Part shown: in pieces, positions 25,738 to 33,337 of the stretch
Layout of the letters: each line of letters begins with the position of its first letter
How positions within the stretch are numbered: the stretch's first letter is position 1
DNA from: CAVQGF01 sp045807945
Lineage (GTDB): Bacteria; Acidobacteriota; Terriglobia; Terriglobales; Acidobacteriaceae
Direction of reading: 5' to 3'
Assembly (NCBI GenBank): GCA_045807945.1
Contig: JBJMGI010000092.1
Span: 25,862-89,861 of the forward strand
DNA: 64,000 nt
Notes under the pieces: model-generated
Told to the model about the DNA's origin: nothing
Database searches by the model: none
Seen by the model: the letters and a program-made list of their open reading frames with translations, nothing else
Position numbers and translations under genes: made by a program

Positions 25738-27087
25738 ATGAGATCGCACCGTTCATTTCTTGCACTGTTCCTGATCACAGGACTTGCACTTTCCCCATTC
25801 GCCCTCGCGCAGAGCCCAAACACGTCGCCCGCGCCGGCCGCTACGACCACTACGACTACGACGACCACGACCCAGGCGCCTGCTGCGAATCCCGCGGACG
25901 CTGAGCAGCAGCCGTTGAGTCTCGATGATCTGCTTGCCATCCTGAAAGATAAAAAGCAGTCGCGCAATGCCGCTTCCATCGTGACCGCGCACGGCACCAA
26001 TTTTGATTTGTCGAAAGACAACGTCGAGAAGATCCGGAAAGCCGGCGGCGACGAGCAACTGATTTCCACCATCGCGCTGCAGAGTGGGCAAGATGATCCC
26101 ACAAAGCCCGACATGAAGGCCGATAGTCAGATAAAGCACGATGGATCCGAGAAAGACGTGGACGCCATCGGAAATCGCGATGTGGGCAAGCGCGGCTTCG
26201 GTAATTGGTATTCGATCGAGAAGGAAATGGCGATGGGCAAGGCATACGCCCAGCAGGTCGAGTCCACCGTCAAGCTGGTTCAGGACCCTGTCGTCAACGA
26301 GTACGTGAACCGGATCGGGCAGAATCTGGTGCGCAATTCCGACGCGAAGGTCCCGTTCACGATCAAGGTCGTTGACTCCGATGAGATTAACGCCTTCGCT
26401 CTTCCCGGCGGCTACTTCTACGTGAACTCCGGTCTCATTCTCGCCGCCGATGATGAATCGGAACTTGCGGGCGTTATGGCCCACGAGATCGCTCACGTGG
26501 CCGCTCGCCATGCCATGCGTCAGCAGACACGCGGCAACCTGGCGCAGATCGCGACTATCCCCCTGATCTTTGTGGGTGGCGGAATCGGTTACGCTGCCCG
26601 CCAGGCGGTCAGCCTTGCACTTCCGCTGACGTTTATGAAGTTTTCGCGCGGATTCGAGGCCGAGGCCGATTATCTTGGAGTGCAGTACATGTATAAGACC
26701 GGCTACGATCCGAACTCGTTCGTCTCGTTCTTTGAAAAAGTGCAAGCCACTGAGAAGAAGAAACCGGGCTCGCTAGCTAAAGCCTTCGCCAGCCATCCGC
26801 AGACTCCTGATCGCATTTCCGAGACGCAAAAGGAGATTTCCACGATTCTCCCTGCACGCGAGCAGTACATCGTCACCACGTCGGAGTTCGATGACGTGAA
26901 GTCGCGTCTGGCGTCCATCGAGAACCGCCGCAAGATCAACGATAACGATAAGGACAAGCCTAGCCTGCGTCGCGCTTCCAACGGCGGGAATGGCGGGGAC
27001 AAGCCCGATACTAACCAGCGCACCGACAAGGACAAAGACAAGAATGGGGACGACGTTCCTCCCGTCCTTCATCGCCGCGACGATTGA
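25738..27087 (+). CDS. M48-family zinc metalloprotease, periplasmic
   Basis: 449-residue protease of the BepA/YfgC-like group. A signal peptide ends near FALAQ (residues 21-25). A run of ten threonines (36-45) and an Ala/Pro-rich linker follow. The catalytic HEIAH motif is at 249-253, with the third zinc ligand in the later EAEAD. After the protease domain comes a charged tail rich in Asp/Lys/Asn. ATG is chosen because GGAG lies 8 bases upstream and it begins a proper signal peptide. A TATAAT-like -10 element is present at 25684-25689 but no -35 at proper spacing. Likely role: quality control of outer-membrane proteins. Confidence 0.9.
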   Translation: MRSHRSFLALFLITGLALSPFALAQSPNTSPAPAATTTTTTTTTTQAPAANPADAEQQPLSLDDLLAILKDKKQSRNAASIVTAHGTNFDLSKDNVEKIRKAGGDEQLISTIALQSGQDDPTKPDMKADSQIKHDGSEKDVDAIGNRDVGKRGFGNWYSIEKEMAMGKAYAQQVESTVKLVQDPVVNEYVNRIGQNLVRNSDAKVPFTIKVVDSDEINAFALPGGYFYVNSGLILAADDESELAGVMAHEIAHVAARHAMRQQTRGNLAQIATIPLIFVGGGIGYAARQAVSLALPLTFMKFSRGFEAEADYLGVQYMYKTGYDPNSFVSFFEKVQATEKKKPGSLAKAFASHPQTPDRISETQKEISTILPAREQYIVTTSEFDDVKSRLASIENRRKINDNDKDKPSLRRASNGGNGGDKPDTNQRTDKDKDKNGDDVPPVLHRRDD

Positions 27088-27105
27088 TCCAAGTTGCAAT
27101 AAAGC

Positions 27106-27134
27106 AAAAACGGCAGCCAATGGCTGCCGTTTTT
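27106..27134. terminator. Bidirectional terminator
   Basis: Strong hairpin CGGCAGCC/GGCTGCCG flanked by AAAAA and TTTTT, placed 20 bases after the protease stop. By symmetry it also ends the minus-strand unit that comes from the right. Confidence 0.92.
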
Positions 27135-27152
27135 ATTTTCCTCTGAAAGGGA

Positions 27153-27368
27153 TTATCGGTGCTGCATGTTGTCGTGGATCTTGCGCATCGCAAGCTCGCT
27201 GCTATCGCCAGATAGCAGCCGTATCAGCGCTCGCTGCGAGTCGATCACGCGGCCTTGCTCGAAGTTCACTGCCGAAACGAATATGAAGGCGATACCGATG
27301 ATGATCGTCAACCGGCTCTGGCGCCAGTGAAGGGAAAGCTTGGCAAGATCGATTCTTGGTTTCTGCAC
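27153..27368 (-). CDS. Small single-pass membrane protein (hypothetical)
   Basis: 71 residues with one membrane segment (about 19-36, LTIIIGIAFIFVSAVNF) between a basic N-terminus and a soluble tail. The only start codon is GTG and no good ribosome-binding site is seen. Third-base composition is coding-like, and the stop is followed by a terminator. It lies 36 bases downstream of the GGDEF gene and is probably co-transcribed with it. Confidence 0.5.
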   Translation of the reverse strand: MQKPRIDLAKLSLHWRQSRLTIIIGIAFIFVSAVNFEQGRVIDSQRALIRLLSGDSSELAMRKIHDNMQHR

Positions 27369-27404
27369 AATGGTGAGAATAGCAGAGCGCGACAGCAGTT
27401 GTAT

Positions 27405-28895
27405 CTAAGAAGCGCCAGCAGACGACGATTCGCTTTTCGATTCTCCCAGTCGCGACAGCAGGGTGCGCGCCAACTCCATTTCGTTGTCGCAATCTTCGGG
27501 AAAGTTTGCCCGCCCCGTTCGCACCCGCACCACCAGCCGTCCTCCAACTTTTGCCGCCGGATTCGCCTCGATCTGGGCACATAGCTTCCTCACCACGTTA
27601 AGGGCTTGCTCCGACCCTGTTTCCGGCAGGATCATCGCGAACTGATCGCCGCCATAGCGGCAGATCACGTCCACCCCACGGAGCTGCTGCTTCATGATCA
27701 TGGCTACGTTGCGCAGCAGCATATCTCCTGCATCGAAGCCAGCAGCGGAGTTGATCTCGCGCAACCCACCCAGGTCCACCAACACGACTGAAAAGGTGCC
27801 GCGATAGCGTCGCGCGCGCCCTGTCTCGAGCCCTAGCGCAATGTGGAAATACCGCTGGTTGTAAACCCCGGTCAGCGAATCAGTGTTGCTTACGCGGCGC
27901 AACTCGTCCGCAAGCTGCACATTTCGGATAGCAGTCGCGCAAACGTCGGTGGCGGCCTGTGCGATGGACCGGTCATCCACAGTAAAGAAATTCGCCTCCG
28001 GATGAATGACCAGAAGGGCGCCCAAAGTTTCGGCAAAGGAGATCAGTGGGACGCATAGCTCCGAGCCGGAACCGGGAAGAGCGTGCGCCCAATCGGAACG
28101 CGAATTTACATCGTTCACCAGGACGTTCATACGAGCTTCAAACGCCTGTGCCAGGATTCCTTTAGAAGCGATGGCGGAGTAGTCTCCCGGCCAATCGTTG
28201 CGAGTGCCGGAGTGTGAACGTAATTCCAGCGGTCCGTCAGGGCCGCGCAGAAGTATTCCGACCTCGGACCCTTCAAATGTGTCGCTCAGCAGGTCGGCTA
28301 GGGTGCTCAGCAGTTGGTCTAGGTCGCTCGATGCGGTAGTGGCGCGGGCGATCAGGTGGATGATCTCGATCTGGCGCATGCGCCGGCGCTCGGTGGAGTG
28401 CAGCCGGGTGTTCTCAAGCGCGACCGCCGCCTGGCTGGCAAACAGCGCCAGTAGTCCGATCATGTCATCACGGAAGTAGTCCGGTTTTGTGCTCTCGATG
28501 TCCAGGACGCCGATGACCGTGTCTCGCACGATCAGGGGAAGTGCCAATTCGCTGCGAATCCCCTCGGCGGCTTTTAGGTAACGGGGTTCGCGGGTTACAT
28601 CGGGAACATAAAGTGGAGCTTTATGTTCTGCCGCCCAGCCGGTAACACCTTGTTCGCCGATCTTCACCCGCCGGCTAGCGGTGGTGTCCTGATCGTAGCC
28701 ATTCTGCGCGCGAACGTAGAGCTCATTCGAAGAGGCATCCACAAGCATCACCGCACAATTTGAGATCCCAAAGTAGTTTCTAACGATCAGCAGGATGTGG
28801 TGCAGAACGGTGTCCAGGTCCACGCTGGAAAGGATCATCTCCGTTGCTTCTTGCAACACGGCGACGTCGCGGATGCTGGACTGGATCTCTCGCAA
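27405..28895 (-). CDS. GAF-GAF-GGDEF signalling protein
   Basis: 496 residues: a first GAF domain (about 20-160), a second GAF domain (about 175-325) and a C-terminal diguanylate cyclase domain (about 335-490). The GGDEF loop reads GGDQF at 415-419, so the fourth residue is Gln. The inhibitory-site motif RxxD (RGVD) is five residues before it, and the metal-binding Asp in VVLVDLGG and the guanine-binding Asn and Asp (EINSAAGFDAGD) are kept. No membrane segment is seen, so sensing is cytosolic. TTG is taken as start because GAGG lies 7 bases before. Whether it still makes cyclic di-GMP is open. Confidence 0.88.
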   Translation of the reverse strand: MREIQSSIRDVAVLQEATEMILSSVDLDTVLHHILLIVRNYFGISNCAVMLVDASSNELYVRAQNGYDQDTTASRRVKIGEQGVTGWAAEHKAPLYVPDVTREPRYLKAAEGIRSELALPLIVRDTVIGVLDIESTKPDYFRDDMIGLLALFASQAAVALENTRLHSTERRRMRQIEIIHLIARATTASSDLDQLLSTLADLLSDTFEGSEVGILLRGPDGPLELRSHSGTRNDWPGDYSAIASKGILAQAFEARMNVLVNDVNSRSDWAHALPGSGSELCVPLISFAETLGALLVIHPEANFFTVDDRSIAQAATDVCATAIRNVQLADELRRVSNTDSLTGVYNQRYFHIALGLETGRARRYRGTFSVVLVDLGGLREINSAAGFDAGDMLLRNVAMIMKQQLRGVDVICRYGGDQFAMILPETGSEQALNVVRKLCAQIEANPAAKVGGRLVVRVRTGRANFPEDCDNEMELARTLLSRLGESKSESSSAGAS

Positions 28896-29014
28896 AGGAA
28901 GGCCTCAGGGGGAACTTGGATTATACGATTTTTTGCCGCTCGTACTATTAGGGGAATCAAGGGTTGCAACTGATGGTATGCTGAGCAGCAATTTCAGCAG
29001 ACAAGAAGGAAAGC

Positions 29015-29482
29015 ATGGGGCAGCCCGGCGGGAACATTGTTCTCGAGGTGAGCGCGTACATGACGCGCAACGTGACTACCTTGCGTAATGACAGCCACCT
29101 GCTCGATGCAGCCCTGCTGATCCGACGCACCGGCAAGCGTCATGTGCCCATCCTGGATGAGAACGGCAAATTGGTTGGGATCATCAGTGATCGCGACGTC
29201 TCGCGGCTTTCGCCTTCGATGCTCGCGAATATGACCCCAGACGATTACAACCGGGTATTTGAGGCGACTCCCATAACCGCGGCCATGACCAAAAATCCAA
29301 TCACCATTGCCCCGGATGCTCCGGTGCGCGATGCGGTGAATATGCTCTATAGCAAGCGCGTGAGCGCGCTCCCCGTGGTGGATGGCGACCAGTTGGTCGG
29401 CATCGTCACCATCTCAGACATGTTGGGACTGCTGAATCAACTGCTAGCAGACGGAGAATCGGCTTCGGGCGCAACGCCCTAA
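29015..29482 (+). CDS. CBS-domain pair protein
   Basis: 155 residues forming one Bateman module: CBS 1 at about 12-70 (MTRNVTTLRND ... LVGIISDRDVSRL) and CBS 2 at about 88-145 (MTKNPITIAPD ... LVGIVTISDMLGL). The whole protein is the pair, so it probably acts as a free adenine-nucleotide sensor with an unknown partner. GAAGGAAAG precedes the ATG. It is monocistronic, divergent from the GGDEF gene. Confidence 0.88.
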   Translation: MGQPGGNIVLEVSAYMTRNVTTLRNDSHLLDAALLIRRTGKRHVPILDENGKLVGIISDRDVSRLSPSMLANMTPDDYNRVFEATPITAAMTKNPITIAPDAPVRDAVNMLYSKRVSALPVVDGDQLVGIVTISDMLGLLNQLLADGESASGATP

Positions 29483-29489
29483 TCCGCCT

Positions 29490-29720
29490 TTACGCTGCGC
29501 GCTGGTGCAGCGGCTCTTGCAGAGCGTTGTCGTTCGCTTCTTCGCGGCCCACGACCTTCATCGTCTTCCAGTCGTAAGCGAACTCGCGGCCGCAATCCAG
29601 ACAAACCACGTATGTGCCGGTGATGCGGGAAGCTTCGGAACGCTTGTTTCTGCTCGTAATGGGGAAACTGTAATTCTTGTGCCAGCACCCAAAAAACAGG
29701 TCTACCAGACTCGTCATCAT
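29490..29720 (-). CDS. Small zinc-ribbon-like protein
   Basis: 76 residues with a possible zinc site: C12 and H14 in GCWHKN, C40 and C43 in CLDCGREF. The stretch TYVVCLDCGREFAYDWKTMKV is typical of short conserved hypothetical proteins in Acidobacteria (recollection, not checked). The ATG has GAGGGG seven bases upstream; a GTG two codons earlier is less likely. No other domain is present. It converges with the CBS gene, seven bases apart. Confidence 0.72.
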   Translation of the reverse strand: MMTSLVDLFFGCWHKNYSFPITSRNKRSEASRITGTYVVCLDCGREFAYDWKTMKVVGREEANDNALQEPLHQRAA

Positions 29721-29852
29721 TACCACACCCCTCAGGAAGGGCCCAATTGCTGAATGGTTCTGCCCGGAGCTTTTCGGCTCCAGGTACTTAGATTCAGGAA
29801 CATGCCTTTGGGTTTCAACCTTAGGGGATTGAATTGGTGCGGAAATGGTGCG

Positions 29853-30101
29853 TCAGACCCCGGACTTTTTGGCGTCCTTGCACTTGGACATAATGGCGGC
29901 GCGAAGCTTATCGCGCAATGGCTCGGGCAGGTCGTAGACTTCCTGATTGCGGTGGATCTCGATCGTGGTCTCAGTTGTCTTGAGAACGACAAAGCAGTTG
30001 TGGCACCAATGCAGGTGCTCTTCCAATTCGGCGCGGTCCTTCTGGCTAATGGCGCCGTCCAGGTAGTCGGTCAACTCGTTGAGAAATTCTTTGCAGGTCA
30101 C
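29853..30101 (-). CDS. Anti-sigma factor with zinc-finger (zf-HC2)
   Basis: 82-residue protein with the ZAS motif: C3 and H29-x3-C33-x2-C36 (EEHLHWCHNCF). There is no membrane segment, so it is a soluble, ChrR/RsrA-like anti-sigma factor, probably redox- or metal-sensitive. It starts with GTG two bases after the stop of the ECF sigma gene, a typical sigma/anti-sigma pair. Confidence 0.88.
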   Translation of the reverse strand: MTCKEFLNELTDYLDGAISQKDRAELEEHLHWCHNCFVVLKTTETTIEIHRNQEVYDLPEPLRDKLRAAIMSKCKDAKKSGV

Positions 30102-30103
30102 GG

Positions 30104-30751
30104 CTACGCGACGCCGTCCTTTTTCTTTTTGAAGTAGCGGTTCAAGCGTTCCCGTAGTTGCAAGCGCGCGCGCAACAGTCGCGATTTCACCGCCGGAACG
30201 CTCAGCTGGAGCGCCTCGGCCGTCTCTTCGGTTGAGAGCCCTTCCACGTCGCGCAGCACGAAAACCGTGCGGAAGCTCGCGGGCAGGCCCTGAATGTTCC
30301 GGCTGAGGATATCTTTCAGCTCAGCCTGGTTGTACATCTGCTCCGGGTTCGGGCTCCAGTCCGCGATCTCGCGGGGTATGGAGTCGTCGTCGGTCTCGAT
30401 GTCTTCGTCTATCGAGACAGTTCGCCCGGTGCCGGTACGCCGCTTGCGCAGACGCATCAGCGCCTCGTTCACGGCGATTCGGACCAGCCAAGTATAAAAC
30501 TTCGACTGTTCCTGGAAGCGCTCGAGGTTCTGGTAAGCCTTCAGGAAGGCGTCCTGCACCACGTCTTCCGCGTCTTCGCGGTTCTGCGTGATGTGGTTCG
30601 CGATCCGAAAGACGTTCCGGTCGTAGCGCCGGACCAGCTCTTCAAACGCGCTGACGTCGCCTCCCTTAGCGGCCCTTACAAGGGCCAGCTCTTCGGCGGA
30701 GGCGTAATCAGCTCCTGCGGATTGGATGGGCGGTGTCACAGGGGGATTCAC
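30104..30751 (-). CDS. ECF-type RNA polymerase sigma factor
   Basis: 215 residues, RpoE-like. Region 2 has AFEELVRRYDRNVFRIANHI and DAEDVVQDAFLKAYQNLERF. Region 4 has LPASFRTVFVLRDVEGLSTE and the helix-turn-helix VPAVKSRLLRARLQLRERL. The linker is acidic (DEDIETDDD). Translation starts at GTG. Its target promoters cannot be told from this window. Together with the zinc-finger protein encoded downstream it forms a stress-response switch. Confidence 0.92.
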   Translation of the reverse strand: MNPPVTPPIQSAGADYASAEELALVRAAKGGDVSAFEELVRRYDRNVFRIANHITQNREDAEDVVQDAFLKAYQNLERFQEQSKFYTWLVRIAVNEALMRLRKRRTGTGRTVSIDEDIETDDDSIPREIADWSPNPEQMYNQAELKDILSRNIQGLPASFRTVFVLRDVEGLSTEETAEALQLSVPAVKSRLLRARLQLRERLNRYFKKKKDGVA

Positions 30752-30860
30752 AAAAATTGCCCTAATTCCAGGGGTACAGCTTCCCGGCTCGTCCGTAGGC
30801 GAAACCGGAACCTTTGACTTTAAAGCAAAGCGCTCGATTCTTCAAACCGTATAACCCGCC

Positions 30861-30898
30861 GAGCGTCTAAATATTCCCTCAGGAACGCTCATTTAGAC
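30861..30898. repeat. Two interlocking inverted repeats upstream of the CuA gene
   Basis: GAGCGT (30861-30866) pairs with ACGCTC (30885-30890), and GTCTAAAT (30865-30872) pairs with ATTTAGAC (30891-30898). The two pairings share bases 30865-30866. They lie 14 bases before the CuA-lipoprotein start, so they could be alternative leader hairpins or protein-binding sites. Confidence 0.4.
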
Positions 30899-30911
30899 TG
30901 GACTCACACTC

Positions 30912-31250
30912 ATGAAAAGCCTTTTTTTCACACTGTGCCTAGCGGCTGCACTCGCCGGCTGCGCGAAGAAGCCGCTCTCGGAGCGGATAAACATCACTAT
31001 GAAGAAGTACGAGTTCAGTCCGCCTGAGGTTCACGTCAAGCGGGGACAAAGAGTGCTGTTCGTGATCAATTCGCTCGACACCCAGCACGGCTTCCACGTG
31101 GAAGAGTTCGGTATCAACGAGCCCGTCAAAAAAGGGCAGACGGCAGAGGTCGAATTCGAGTCCGATAAACCGGGCACATTCCCGATGAATTGCAGCATCA
31201 TCTGCGGCTCGCGGCACGACGACATGGAAGGCAAAATCATTGTCGAGTAG
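30912..31250 (+). CDS. CuA-site cupredoxin lipoprotein
   Basis: 112 residues. A lipoprotein signal with lipobox LAGC (acylated C17) is followed by one cupredoxin domain. The copper ligands match the binuclear CuA centre of cytochrome oxidase subunit II and N2O reductase: H59 in TQHGFHVEEF, then C94-x3-C98-x3-H102-x2-M105 in CSIICGSRHDDM. It lacks the two helices of subunit II and no oxidase gene is adjacent. It may shuttle electrons or copper at the membrane surface. No ribosome-binding site is obvious. Confidence 0.85.
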   Translation: MKSLFFTLCLAAALAGCAKKPLSERINITMKKYEFSPPEVHVKRGQRVLFVINSLDTQHGFHVEEFGINEPVKKGQTAEVEFESDKPGTFPMNCSIICGSRHDDMEGKIIVE

Positions 31251-31387
31251 CCCGCCGAGGGCTTCTAAGGGCATCCACTGAAGCAACTGCGATTCGATTG
31301 ACACTCGGTAGAAAGGCCATATAATCAGCGTCGGAATCCTCCTTACAGCCAGAAGCCCCCGGTTTTGGCACGGATCCTCCAACAATC

Positions 31388-33331
31388 ATGTCTGAGTCCA
31401 AAGATATTCAAAATCTGATCGAGCGCGTGGTCGGAGAAGTCTCTGAGCGCCGTATTACCGAGCTGCGCAAAGACGTGGTCAAGCGCATCACACGCGAGTC
31501 GGAAGACATTGTGGACGCCGTCTTCGCCGAAGTCTCCGATACCCATCTGCCCGAGCTCCGCAAAGATGTTGTCAACAGCGTTCTAAAAGAGACGCAGGAT
31601 GGCATCGAAGGCGCCGTCAACGAAGCCATCGATTCCCGTGCCAAAGAATTCCGCAAAGAACTCGTCAATCGCATCTCCGAAGAATCCAAGATCGTCACCC
31701 ACGGCGTGATTGCGGAAGCACTCGATTCCAGCCTTGACGAACTGAAGCAGGAAGTGGTGGGCCGCGTCGCAGGCGAGGCGCAAGCTTCAGTCGAACGCGC
31801 GATGAACGCGACCCTGGACAAGCGCCTTGGCGATTTGCGTGGCGAGATCATAGAGAAGCTGGCGCAGGAAGCGCGCAAGATGTTCGAGCAGATGGTCCCG
31901 CACATCATGGACGCGCAGCTCGGCCAAATGCGCGCCGATCTCAGCGGGCGCATGACCCAGGAAGTACAGGCCACGCTCGAAAAGACTGTCCCCGAGGTCC
32001 TCGAGAAGCGCATGAACACGGTGCGCGATGAGGTCATTGCGAAGGTCAACCAGAAAACGCACAAATCCATAGACAATCTGGTGCCGGAACTCATTGATAA
32101 AGGCATCGGCGAAATGCGCTCAGACGTGATTGCGCGCATGAACAAGAGCACCAAGAGCACGATCGAAGGCACGATCCCGAACATCGTGGAGAAGCGCCTG
32201 TCGGCGTTGCGCAAAGAAGTGACCGACGGCGTGATGAGCAAGACGCGCGAGTCGGTGGACAAGCTGCTTCCCGAAGTCTTCGCCGATCGCGTCGACGAGA
32301 TGAAGAAAGATTCCGCCACGAGAATTTGGAAAGAGCTCGAGCCCATATTGGCGAAGGGCAAGGGCAAATCGCAGGATAAGGATCGTGAAGAGGATGCGCA
32401 CGCCGCCGTCGCAAGTACCAGCGGAACGCTTGACGCAGCTGTGGCTTCAATCCAGCAAGCGACCAGTCAGTCCGAGATTCTCCGTACGTTGCTCGAAGGC
32501 GCCTCAAATTTCACCGGACGCGCCGCTCTCTTCATCATAAAGGGGAACAGTCTCGCCGGATGGCAAGGACGCGGCTTTAAAGATAACGACAAAGTTAAGA
32601 GTTACAACCTGAGCGCTGGCCAGGGACTCGCAGCACGCGCCATCAACGATCGCACTCCGGTTGCAGCCTCGGCTTCCGAGTTCGACGACGGTTTCATCTC
32701 AGGTGTCGGCGCCCCGTCACAAGGAAACGCCAACGTTCTGCCGCTGCTTGTGAAAGATAAGGTTCCCGCGGTCATGTACGCCGACGGCGGCACCGAGAAA
32801 AACGGCAAGTCCGACGCTTCCGCTCTGCAATTGCTGGTGCGCACCGCCGGGCTTTGGCTCGAAGTGCTCGCTATGCGCAAGGCTGGTGGGGTAATGACCA
32901 CGGCATCTTCTCCGGAAGCAGCCGCGGCAGCAGTGGAATCAGCGACGATGCTGACGCCTACGCCGGCTCCGGGAAGCATCAAGGCTCCTGCCGCAGCTGC
33001 GATGGCGGCGGCTGCCCCTGCATCCGCGCCGCCTTCCGCTGGTCCTGCAGTCATCGCTCCAGGTGACGAAGAGGTCCACAAGAAAGCCAAGCGCTTTGCG
33101 AAACTTCTGGTGGACGAGATCAAGCTTTACAATCAAGGTAAGGTTAACGAAGGTCGCCAGAATAGCGATCTCTACGATCGGCTGCGTGAAGACATTGATA
33201 AGAGCAAGGCCACTTACGATAAACGTTACGGCAGCACTCCGGCCGCCTCTGCCAATTACTTCAACGAAGAGATCGTTCGCGTGTTGGCCGACAATGATGC
33301 CGCGCTCATGGGCAGTAACTTTAACCGCTAG
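31388..33331 (+). CDS. 31-residue-repeat helical protein with GAF-like domain
   Basis: 647 residues. Residues 23-301 are nine consecutive units of exactly 31 residues, with partial units on both sides. The common pattern is L-x-x-(L/M)-R-x-(D/E)-(V/I) at the start and V/I-P-E-(V/L)-x-(D/E)-(K/x)-R at the end. They are strongly helical and amphipathic. A GAF-like domain (about 340-510, with GRAALFIIKGNSLAGWQGRG and NVLPLLVKDKVPAVMYADGG), an Ala/Pro linker (about 520-570) and a conserved-looking helical C-terminus (AKRFAKLLVDEIKLYNQGKV) follow. No signal peptide is present. It is probably a large cytoplasmic scaffold or filament-like sensor. It ends six bases before the lytic transglycosylase gene, suggesting an operon. 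Confidence 0.85.
   Translation: MSESKDIQNLIERVVGEVSERRITELRKDVVKRITRESEDIVDAVFAEVSDTHLPELRKDVVNSVLKETQDGIEGAVNEAIDSRAKEFRKELVNRISEESKIVTHGVIAEALDSSLDELKQEVVGRVAGEAQASVERAMNATLDKRLGDLRGEIIEKLAQEARKMFEQMVPHIMDAQLGQMRADLSGRMTQEVQATLEKTVPEVLEKRMNTVRDEVIAKVNQKTHKSIDNLVPELIDKGIGEMRSDVIARMNKSTKSTIEGTIPNIVEKRLSALRKEVTDGVMSKTRESVDKLLPEVFADRVDEMKKDSATRIWKELEPILAKGKGKSQDKDREEDAHAAVASTSGTLDAAVASIQQATSQSEILRTLLEGASNFTGRAALFIIKGNSLAGWQGRGFKDNDKVKSYNLSAGQGLAARAINDRTPVAASASEFDDGFISGVGAPSQGNANVLPLLVKDKVPAVMYADGGTEKNGKSDASALQLLVRTAGLWLEVLAMRKAGGVMTTASSPEAAAAAVESATMLTPTPAPGSIKAPAAAAMAAAAPASAPPSAGPAVIAPGDEEVHKKAKRFAKLLVDEIKLYNQGKVNEGRQNSDLYDRLREDIDKSKATYDKRYGSTPAASANYFNEEIVRVLADNDAALMGSNFNR
31454..32290 (+). repeat. 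Nine tandem 93-bp coding repeats
   Basis: In-frame units of 31 codons. The period is exact at the protein level through all nine copies without insertion or deletion, but the DNA copies are diverged, so the array is old and kept by selection rather than freshly amplified. Confidence 0.85.
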
Positions 33332-33337
33332 GTTAGT

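Noticed and set aside
25753..26745. 330-residue minus-strand open frame opposite the M48 protease gene
   Set aside because: His/Leu/Arg-biased sequence without recognisable domains; the protease on the other strand has signal peptide, HEIAH and EAEAD.
30861..30898. RNA pseudoknot from the interlocking inverted repeats
   Set aside because: The first two loops of an H-type pseudoknot would have no bases, which is not possible sterically; alternative hairpins or protein sites remain.
31454..32290. CRISPR or satellite-type DNA repeat
   Set aside because: The period is in frame and conserved in protein but not in DNA, with no spacers; it is a coding repeat.
31408..32367. 319-residue minus-strand open frame opposite the 31-residue repeats
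   Set aside because: It merely mirrors the regular repeat (Ser/Arg-rich with the same period) and has no start signal of its own.
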